Below are positions 1-5,909 of a DNA stretch of 7,482 nt, in pieces. The position numbers were made by a program, and so were the translations under genes. This DNA is from Fimbriiglobus sp. (GTDB taxonomy: Bacteria > Planctomycetota > Planctomycetia > Gemmatales > Gemmataceae), in the NCBI GenBank assembly GCA_025352585.1, contig JANXTD010000229.1, positions 1 through 7,482 on the forward strand, written 5' to 3'. The notes beneath the pieces are model-generated. The model worked only from the letters and a program-made list of their open reading frames with translations, made no database searches and was not told where the DNA came from. Within the stretch, counting starts at the first letter, position 1; each line of letters opens with the position of its first letter.

Positions 1-3000
1 GTGATGCGGAGGCGCAGGCCGTCGTTGTAGCGGAAGAACTCGACGCCCCGGCCCTTGGGGTCGCGGCCGGCGTTGGCGAACTCGCCGCCGTTCTGGCTGT
101 AGCCGTAGTTGTGGACCAGCCGGCCGGTGCGCTTGTCGAGCGCCACGACGCGGTACTGCGCCAACTTCGACGCGGGGTCGTTCGACTGCGCGGCGGCGAC
201 GAAGACCGGCAGCTCCTCGAAGCGGTCGAGGACGACCTGCTGGTTGGCGAAGGCGTCGAGGTTGTACCACAGCCGCTCGCCGGTGCGGCGGTCGAAGGCC
301 AGCACCGGGCCGTTGACCGGCAGGCTGCGCAAGAGCGCCTGCTGCGGGCCGTAGTAGACGCGGTTCTGCCCGGCGGCGTCCTTGGGCTTGCTCAGAACGA
401 GGTAAACGCGGTCGGCGTCGAGCAGCAGCAACGGCTCGGTGGCGATCATCGCCCCGGACTCGTACGCCACGTTCCCGACGACCAGGCCGGCATCGACCTG
501 GCCCGACGCGACGGTCTTGCCGGTGCGCACGTCGAACGCCTCGAACTTGCCGGAGGCGTTCAGCACGCCGGCGACCTCGGGGTCGGCGGTGCGCAGCAGC
601 GCCGGCTTGCCGGGGAACTCGCGCCGCCAGACGTCCTTGCCGGTGAGCGGGTCGTGCAGTGAGTAACTGCGGACGCCCTCCTTGAGTTCGTGCGACAGGA
701 TCAGCCGGCCCAGGAAGCTCGTGGTGCCGGGCTTGCCGACCTTGGCCGCGAAGTCCGCGACCCCCTCGACCGGCGTGCCGTCGAGGGCGCGGAGGACCTT
801 GCTGTTGGCCCCGTCGACGACGAACAGGTGCCGCTCGTCGCCGAAGATTTGCACCTTGGGCGACAGGTTGGTCCGCACCCAGAGTTCCTGGCCGGTGGTC
901 GGGTCGATCGCCTTGAGGCCGTCGCGGGTGACGAGGGCGACGTAGGACTGTTGCAGCACGGCGGAGCGGGCCAGGCTGAAGGTCCAGCCGTCGTCGTACT
1001 GGAACACCGTCTCGCCGTCGGCCCCGGCGGTCGGCTGCGAACTCGCGCCGGGGGGGGACTTGCCGAGCAGGTTCTGCCGCCAGAGTTCGCGCTTCTCGGC
1101 GAGGTCGAAGCAGTAGGCGTACTGGCCCATCGTCAGCAGGACGAGTTGGCCGCTGGCCTGGGCGCACTTCGAGTTCGAGAAGTCGGGCTGCACGCCGCCG
1201 AAGCGGCCGTTGTTGACCGCGGCCACGAAGGGGCTGAGGCCGGCGAACTTGCAGCGCTCCTCGCCGGTCGCGCGGTCGGTGACCCGCATCAGCCAGCTGT
1301 TGTTGTTGGCCGGGTCCTGCTCGAGGCCCAACTGGAAGCGTCGGTAGAACGGGAAGAGTTCGCCGCTGGGCCGCACGGAGAAGCCCATCACGTACGACCG
1401 GTTGATCGGGGAGTTGGCCGTCTCGACCTTGTACGCCCCCATCGCGGCGACGCGGCCGGGGTCGAGGTGCGGCAGCAGCCGCTTGTCGGTGATCAGCTCG
1501 CCGTAGATCTCGGCCCCGGTCTTGCCGTCGCGGACAACGAGGTCGGCGTAGCGGCCGCCGAGTTGGGCGTACAGGGCGACGGCGTCCTCGAGCATCCCGC
1601 GGCGCTTCATCACCGCCGCGAGCCGGTCGATGGCGCGGGCGGCGACCGCGGGGGTCTCGGCGGCGGCCCAGAGTTGCATCAGCAGCGACTGCGCCTCGCG
1701 CTGGTCGTCCTCGTTGTTGGTGGCCAGCAGACGCTCCGCGAGCAGCAGTTGCGCCTCCTGTCCGGCCTCGAAGAAGGCCCCGAAGACGCGGACGAACTCG
1801 CGCAGCCGCGGCAGGTCGTTGGCGACCTTGAGTTCCGCCCACTCCGCGGCGACGCGGTCTTCGAGCGGCTTGCGGGCGGCCGGGTCTTTCGCCCCGCGCA
1901 GCATCGCGTCGATGCGGCCGCGCGCCCAGACGTCCGGCCGGGTCAAGGCGTTCGGCTCGTCGTGGATGGTCACGAGTTGTCGGTTGTCGCCGAGCGAGGC
2001 GAAAGCGCGGTAGGCATCGAAGGCGTCGCCGAGCCGGCCCTGGGCCTCCCGGCCGCGACCGACGAGCGTCAGGTACAGGGCCTTGCGGCGCAACTGCTCG
2101 TCGAGCAGGCGCTGCCGCTCCGCGGGGTCCTCGGCGTCGATCGGCAGCTCGCAAAGGGCCTCGTACTCCGCCAGGTACGGCTCGCCGTCGGCGAACTTGT
2201 TGCGCAACAGTTCGGTGTAGGCGACGTAGAACTTCTGCCGCAGCTTCTTGCGCAGCGCCTCGGCCGGCTTGGACTTCTCGACGGTCTTGAAGTCGGCGAC
2301 GGCGGCGCGCAGGTCGCCGCCGTCGAGCGCGAGTTCGCCGCGGGCGAACAGCCCCTCGGGGTCGCCGGGGTTGGCCTTGAGCCGCTCGGCCATCTCGCGG
2401 CGCTTCAACTCGATGAGCGGGAACGAGGCGAGTTCGACGGCCGACTGCGAGAAGAGTTGGCCGTCCTGGAACAGCAGGTTGCCCAGGACGTGCCGGGGGT
2501 CGGCGGCGGCGTCGATCTTGCGGCGGAACGCCGTCTTCGACTTGACCGCGCCGCCCGCCGTGTCGATGGCCCAGACCTGCGGCTCGCGGCCGTCGGCCTT
2601 GTCGGGGGTGCCGAGCATCGGCAAGTAGTAGACGCCGTCGCGGCCCATGACGCCGTGGCCGCACGGGGTGCCGGTGGCGACCTTCGCCCACGCCAGTTGC
2701 TTCGCCCCGGCCCCGGTGCCGTTGAGCTTGAAGGCGCGGACGCTACGCTTGCCGACGACCAGCACGTTGTCCCCGGAGACGCCGCCGACGTAGAGGTCGT
2801 CTTGCTCGCGGCCGGTCGCCCACAGCGCCTCGCCGGTGCGCAGGTCGAGGCACTGGAGCAAGTCCGAGTCGTAAGCGGTGACGAGAACCTTGCCGGCGGC
2901 GACGATCGGCGCGGCGGCGCGCCAGCGGTCGGTGACGATCGGCTGCATCGGCACGCCGCCGTTGAAGTTGGGCCTCAGGATGACGCCGCCGGGGCCGACG

Positions 3001-4913
3001 CCGCCGGGCAGGTTCTTGGGGTCGCTCGGCGTGCCGTAGTAGCGCGCCCAGAGCAGCCGGCGGGCGCTAATATCGACGCCGACGACGACGCCGTTGTTCG
3101 TCGGGCAGACCAGCACGCCGTCGGCGTAGGCGAGGTAGGCCGGCTGGACGCGGCGCTGGGTGTCGGTGCGCAAGCTCGTCGAGGCGTCGCCGAGGGTCTG
3201 CGTCCAGAGCAGTTCGGGGTAGCGGTGCAGCGTCGCGCCGCCCCCCGCGGCCGGGGCGACGACGACCCGCGCCGGGTCGAGGCAGGCGAGCTTCACCTGG
3301 CTCTTGCGCTCGAACAGGACGTAGAGCCGGCCGTTGACGGCCAGCGGTGGCCCCAGGAAGAACGAGTTCTCGGTGAGCAACTGCGTGTTGGTGGACTTCT
3401 CCTCCTCGTCGTCCTTGAGCGGCACGCCCTCCGGCCCCCCGAGGGTCCAGACGAGCTTGCCGGTGTCGAGGCTGACCGCCGTGAGCCGGCTGTAGTTCTG
3501 CATCGCGGCGCGGCGGGTTCCGGCCCCCGCGCCGGGCGTCGGGACCGCCTGCGGCATCCCCATGTTGGGGTTGTTCATCGGCGGCGGCGGCGGCACGGCC
3601 AGGTCGTCGACGTAGTACGCCAACCGCCCGTCGTGGCTCAGCGACCCGACCAGCCCGTTCTCGAAGAGCACCGCCGGGTTGCGCGGCCCCCAGTGCGTGT
3701 TCCACCACGACAGCGGCACGGCGCTGTCCTCGGCGCTCATGATCGACTGCGCCCCGCCCTCGGCCTCGGCGATCCAGAGCAGGTCGCCGACGGCCCGCGC
3801 CTTGCCCTGCCAGACGAGGCCCTCCTGAGACGCCACGGCGTAGACGCCGTCGTAGGTGCGGTAGATCACCATGCCGTTGGCGGTCACCGGGAAGAAGCCC
3901 GGCAGGCTGACTTCCCGCTTCGCCGGGTCGGCCCGCTTGAACGCCGCCTCGAGGCTCTGCGCGACCCACTCGGCCCCCTGCCGGGCCACGCCGTCGCGTC
4001 GCAGCAGTAGCGGCTTCGTGAAGATCGGGTCGAGGAACGGCGTGCCGCCGTCGCCGGTGCCGGTGTGCGAGGCGTTGCCCAGCCGCATCGACACGTACTG
4101 GTCGGTCGCCCGGCTGCCGCCGAGGTCGATGGGGCGGTCGAGTTCGGCCTTCAACTCGTCGAGGGTGTAGTTCTTGCGGCCGACGGCCAGCCCCTCGCGC
4201 GGGAACGTCTTCTCGAGTTGGCCCCACAGCTTCACGACCGACTCGCCCTGGCGGGCGTCGCCGGAGCGCTTGAAGGCGATCGCCGCCTTGAGCAGCACCC
4301 GCGGCGTCAGGACTTCGGCGGTGTCGGGCCGGGCGAGCAACCGCTGGAAGCCGTAGGCGGCCTCCGTGTAACGGCCGGCCTCGAGGTCGATCCCGGCAAG
4401 TAAGAGCGTCGCTTGCGCCCCGGCCTTGGTGTGGTAGAGCCGCTGCGACAGGTCGGCGAGCGTCGGCCGGTCGTAGCCCGTTTCGACGGCCTTCTTGAGC
4501 AGTTCGCTGGCTTGCGGGCCGAACTCCTGCTCGTAGAACTGCCGGCCCTCCTTGGGTAAGTCGGCGAGGAGTTGGTTGACCTTCGACTTCACGCTCACGA
4601 CCGCGCCGGTGTCGTTGCCCTTGGCGTCCTTGAGGCGGTAGAACGAGTCGCTCTTGGCGTCGAGGAGGCGCTGCGAGGTGCCGGTGACCACGTCCCACGG
4701 CACGTTGGTGCGGCCGAGGTAGTCCATGACCGCGCGCAGTTGCTCGCGGGCGTCGCGCTGCTCCGGGATCGTGAACAGGCCGTTCTCGGTCCGCGTCTGG
4801 TCGGGGTCGGCCGGGACCGGCACCGGTTGGAGGGCGGGGGCGGGCGGCAACGCCGCGAGGGCCGCCAGGAGCAGGCCGGCGGCGAGGGGGGGGGCCAAAT
4901 AGGTTCGGCGCAT
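1..4913 (-). CDS. Giant exported PQQ-like twin beta-propeller protein with TPR-like regions (3' end missing)
   Basis: The frame is open from ATG at 4913 to the left edge with no in-frame stop: 1637 full codons, C-terminus absent. Residues 1-27 form a signal peptide (MRRT, then a Leu/Ala core), followed by a Pro-rich stretch. Residues 160-235 look TPR-like. About 335-815 is a first PQQ/BamB-type propeller: recurring strands such as NGRLYVL and DGVLVC precede turns ending in Trp, e.g. LDTGKLVW (W489) and LDLRTGEALW (W698), with others at W368, W570, W622, W742 and W781. I count about eight blades. About 816-1140 is helical, with TPR-like segments at 848-878 and 1101-1117. From about 1141 a second propeller has W1278, W1345, W1429 and W1549 and is still open. 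Such propellers usually act as non-enzymatic scaffolds, or bind PQQ in dehydrogenases. I see no CxxCH heme motif and assign no reaction. The domain class is secure; the function is unknown. Confidence 0.9.
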   Translation of the reverse strand, partial: MRRTYLAPPLAAGLLLAALAALPPAPALQPVPVPADPDQTRTENGLFTIPEQRDAREQLRAVMDYLGRTNVPWDVVTGTSQRLLDAKSDSFYRLKDAKGNDTGAVVSVKSKVNQLLADLPKEGRQFYEQEFGPQASELLKKAVETGYDRPTLADLSQRLYHTKAGAQATLLLAGIDLEAGRYTEAAYGFQRLLARPDTAEVLTPRVLLKAAIAFKRSGDARQGESVVKLWGQLEKTFPREGLAVGRKNYTLDELKAELDRPIDLGGSRATDQYVSMRLGNASHTGTGDGGTPFLDPIFTKPLLLRRDGVARQGAEWVAQSLEAAFKRADPAKREVSLPGFFPVTANGMVIYRTYDGVYAVASQEGLVWQGKARAVGDLLWIAEAEGGAQSIMSAEDSAVPLSWWNTHWGPRNPAVLFENGLVGSLSHDGRLAYYVDDLAVPPPPPMNNPNMGMPQAVPTPGAGAGTRRAAMQNYSRLTAVSLDTGKLVWTLGGPEGVPLKDDEEEKSTNTQLLTENSFFLGPPLAVNGRLYVLFERKSQVKLACLDPARVVVAPAAGGGATLHRYPELLWTQTLGDASTSLRTDTQRRVQPAYLAYADGVLVCPTNNGVVVGVDISARRLLWARYYGTPSDPKNLPGGVGPGGVILRPNFNGGVPMQPIVTDRWRAAAPIVAAGKVLVTAYDSDLLQCLDLRTGEALWATGREQDDLYVGGVSGDNVLVVGKRSVRAFKLNGTGAGAKQLAWAKVATGTPCGHGVMGRDGVYYLPMLGTPDKADGREPQVWAIDTAGGAVKSKTAFRRKIDAAADPRHVLGNLLFQDGQLFSQSAVELASFPLIELKRREMAERLKANPGDPEGLFARGELALDGGDLRAAVADFKTVEKSKPAEALRKKLRQKFYVAYTELLRNKFADGEPYLAEYEALCELPIDAEDPAERQRLLDEQLRRKALYLTLVGRGREAQGRLGDAFDAYRAFASLGDNRQLVTIHDEPNALTRPDVWARGRIDAMLRGAKDPAARKPLEDRVAAEWAELKVANDLPRLREFVRVFGAFFEAGQEAQLLLAERLLATNNEDDQREAQSLLMQLWAAAETPAVAARAIDRLAAVMKRRGMLEDAVALYAQLGGRYADLVVRDGKTGAEIYGELITDKRLLPHLDPGRVAAMGAYKVETANSPINRSYVMGFSVRPSGELFPFYRRFQLGLEQDPANNNSWLMRVTDRATGEERCKFAGLSPFVAAVNNGRFGGVQPDFSNSKCAQASGQLVLLTMGQYAYCFDLAEKRELWRQNLLGKSPPGASSQPTAGADGETVFQYDDGWTFSLARSAVLQQSYVALVTRDGLKAIDPTTGQELWVRTNLSPKVQIFGDERHLFVVDGANSKVLRALDGTPVEGVADFAAKVGKPGTTSFLGRLILSHELKEGVRSYSLHDPLTGKDVWRREFPGKPALLRTADPEVAGVLNASGKFEAFDVRTGKTVASGQVDAGLVVGNVAYESGAMIATEPLLLLDADRVYLVLSKPKDAAGQNRVYYGPQQALLRSLPVNGPVLAFDRRTGERLWYNLDAFANQQVVLDRFEELPVFVAAAQSNDPASKLAQYRVVALDKRTGRLVHNYGYSQNGGEFANAGRDPKGRGVEFFRYNDGLRLRI

Positions 4914-4917
4914 GGTG

Positions 4918-4923
4918 TCTTCC
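4918..4923 (-). promoter_or_regulatory. Ribosome binding site of the propeller gene
   Basis: GGAAGA on the minus strand lies four bases before the ATG at 4913. It is a partial Shine-Dalgarno match. Together with the signal peptide that begins exactly at this ATG, it supports 4913 as the start. Confidence 0.5.
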
Positions 4924-4932
4924 GTGTCGGTA

Positions 4933-4949
4933 GGCCCGAAGAGCGGGCC
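4933..4949 (-). repeat. Short hairpin in the leader of the propeller gene
   Basis: A perfect 6-bp GC stem (GGCCCG / CGGGCC) with a 5-base loop lies about 20 bases upstream of the start codon and 9 bases upstream of the ribosome binding site. If transcribed it would fold in the 5' leader. Such short GC stems are common by chance in DNA of this composition, so a regulatory role is only a possibility. Confidence 0.35.
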
Positions 4950-4971
4950 AACGCCAGTGCGAGATTGTGCC

Positions 4972-4983
4972 GCCTGCGCAGGC
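4972..4983. repeat. 12-bp perfect palindrome in the propeller gene leader
   Basis: GCCTGCGCAGGC is its own reverse complement. It sits about 60 bases upstream of the propeller start codon. It could be a dimeric regulator site or simply chance; no second copy was noticed in the other intergenic regions. Confidence 0.3.
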
Positions 4984-5074
4984 CGCCCACAAGGAGAAAC
5001 TCGCCAGGCCCCCCGCGGCGACGCCCGGCCGGTTCGCCCAACCGTCCCAACCCGGAGGCGGCGCGGGCGTTGGC

Positions 5075-5083
5075 ACTATCTTA
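5075..5083 (-). promoter_or_regulatory. Possible promoter -10 region of the propeller gene
   Basis: TAAGATAGT on the minus strand is the clearest AT-rich island between the isomerase hairpin and the propeller gene. TAAGAT and the overlapping GATAGT each match four of six bases of the TATAAT consensus. TTGGCC lies upstream but only 12-15 bases away, short of the usual 17. If used, the leader would be roughly 160 bases long. This is weak evidence. Confidence 0.22.
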
Positions 5084-5127
5084 GACGGCCGGCGCGGCCA
5101 ATCGTAACCCGGCCGGCCCGAAAGTGA

Positions 5128-5163
5128 CGCGGCCGCGGCAGCCGAACGACTGCCGCGGCCGCG
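5128..5163 (-). terminator. Probable terminator hairpin after the isomerase gene
   Basis: A perfect 14-bp inverted repeat (arms 5128-5141 and 5150-5163) encloses an 8-base loop. It starts 20 bases past the isomerase stop codon in the direction of transcription. The stem is almost all G-C. On the minus strand it is followed by TCACTTTCGG rather than a real T-tract, so it is not a textbook intrinsic terminator. It may work with weak U-tract dependence, with Rho, or as a 3'-end stabiliser. It separates the isomerase from the downstream propeller gene. Confidence 0.6.
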
Positions 5164-5183
5164 CGATTCTCCCGGCGGCGGGG

Positions 5184-5783
5184 TTACTTCTTGGCGGCGC
5201 GGGTGACCGACTTGATCGTGACCGCATCGACCGGCACGTCGCCCATGCCGTTCTTGGTGGTCGTCTTGACGGCCTTGATCTTCTCGACCACGTCCATGCC
5301 TTCGGTCACCTTGCCGAACACGCAGTAGCCGAAGCCGCTGTCCGAGGTGTTGCGGTGGTTGAGGAAGTCGTTGTCCTTCAGGTTGATGAAGAACTGGGCG
5401 GTGGCGCTATCGACGACGCCGGTACGGGCCATCGCCAAAGTACCGCGGTCGTTCTTCAAGCCGTTGGTCGCCTCGTTCTTGATCTGGCCCTTGGTCTTCT
5501 TCTGGTTCATGTCTGCGGTGAAGCCGCCGCCCTGGATCATGAAGTCGTCGCCCTTGTTCTCCTTGCCGATGACGCGGTGGAAGATCGTGTCGTCGAAGAA
5601 CTTGTCGTCGGTGTACGCGAGGAAGTTCTTGACGGTGATGGGGGCCTTGTCCTCGTAGAGTTCGACCTTGATGGTGCCCATCGAGGTCTCGATGACCACG
5701 ACGGGGTTCTCGGCCGCCTTGGCCCCGCCGGCCGCGACCATCGCCAGCCCGACCACGCACAAAATCGCCAGTTTCAACGTCAT
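5184..5783 (-). CDS. Exported cyclophilin-type peptidyl-prolyl cis-trans isomerase (PpiA-like)
   Basis: A complete protein of 199 residues that catalyses cis-trans isomerisation of X-Pro bonds and so helps exported proteins fold. Residues 1-23 are a signal peptide with an AKA site near 21-23, placing the enzyme in the periplasm or outside. The cyclophilin fold is readable in order: [13 protein letters not shown] (36-48), FHR (68-70, with the catalytic Arg70), FMIQGG (81-86), MAR (118-120), QFFI (130-133), NDFL (138-141) and GYCVFGKV (152-159). Phe140 stands where human cyclophilin A has Trp121, the usual bacterial form, which generally lowers cyclosporin binding. Length matches E. coli PpiA (about 190). 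The ATG at 5783 is chosen because AAGGAG sits eight bases before it and the signal peptide starts there. The frame is open further upstream, but that part is not signal-like and runs into the divergent gene. Confidence 0.96.
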   Translation of the reverse strand: MTLKLAILCVVGLAMVAAGGAKAAENPVVVIETSMGTIKVELYEDKAPITVKNFLAYTDDKFFDDTIFHRVIGKENKGDDFMIQGGGFTADMNQKKTKGQIKNEATNGLKNDRGTLAMARTGVVDSATAQFFINLKDNDFLNHRNTSDSGFGYCVFGKVTEGMDVVEKIKAVKTTTKNGMGDVPVDAVTIKSVTRAAKK

Positions 5784-5791
5784 CGCAAAGA

Positions 5792-5797
5792 CTCCTT
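5792..5797 (-). promoter_or_regulatory. Ribosome binding site of the isomerase gene
   Basis: AAGGAG on the minus strand is followed by eight bases and then the ATG at 5783. It is a near-perfect Shine-Dalgarno sequence and decides the start against the longer open frame that extends upstream to 6167. Confidence 0.85.
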
Positions 5798-5851
5798 CAA
5801 AGGAACTCGAATCCTCGGCCCGCGCGCAAGGGCAGGCCGCACACGCCACGG

Positions 5852-5857
5852 ATTCTA
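5852..5857 (-). promoter_or_regulatory. Possible -10 box for the isomerase gene
   Basis: TAGAAT on the minus strand matches five of six bases of TATAAT and lies about 70 bases before the isomerase ATG. No good -35 hexamer lies 16-18 bases further upstream. A GCCCG-N7-CGGGC inverted repeat (5863-5879) fills the spacer region and could bind a regulator. Confidence 0.35.
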
Positions 5858-5881
5858 TGCACGCCCGGCCGCGTCGGGCAG

Positions 5882-5887
5882 TATGAT
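5882..5887 (+). promoter_or_regulatory. Possible -10 box for the hydrolase gene
   Basis: TATGAT matches five of six bases of TATAAT and is placed so that transcription would begin about 16 bases before the chosen hydrolase start. No convincing -35 element is seen. If real, it would put the in-frame ATG at 5883 inside the promoter, which agrees with starting translation at 5910. Confidence 0.28.
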
Positions 5888-5899
5888 CGGCGGCAACCC

Positions 5900-5905
5900 G
5901 AGGTG
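5900..5905 (+). promoter_or_regulatory. Ribosome binding site of the hydrolase gene
   Basis: GAGGTG lies four bases before the ATG at 5910. The other in-frame ATG at 5883 has no purine-rich site before it. This, with the signal peptide beginning at 5910, settles the start. Confidence 0.6.
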
Positions 5906-5909
5906 CCCG

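Noticed and set aside
690..4010. Long plus-strand open frame of 1106 codons
   Set aside because: It is the exact-register antisense of the propeller gene. Its translation is Arg/Gly/Ala/Val-rich with no recognisable domain, whereas the minus strand gives clear propeller and TPR-like motifs.
1..4913. PQQ-dependent dehydrogenase with a cytochrome domain
   Set aside because: No CxxCH heme-binding motif is present in the visible part, and the propeller turns alone do not show bound PQQ or catalytic residues.
3067..5076. Minus-strand open frame of 669 codons overlapping the start of the propeller gene
   Set aside because: It is offset from the real frame and yields an Arg/Pro/Gly-rich sequence without domains. 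The other minus-strand frame has a signal peptide and propeller repeats.
5748..5783. Lipoprotein signal in the isomerase because of Cys9
   Set aside because: The residues before Cys9 (AIL) do not fit a lipobox, and the hydrophobic core continues after it, so an ordinary Sec signal peptide is the better reading.
5883..5909. Earlier in-frame ATG for the hydrolase
   Set aside because: It has no ribosome binding site, would place nine non-signal residues before the signal peptide, and overlaps a possible -10 box.
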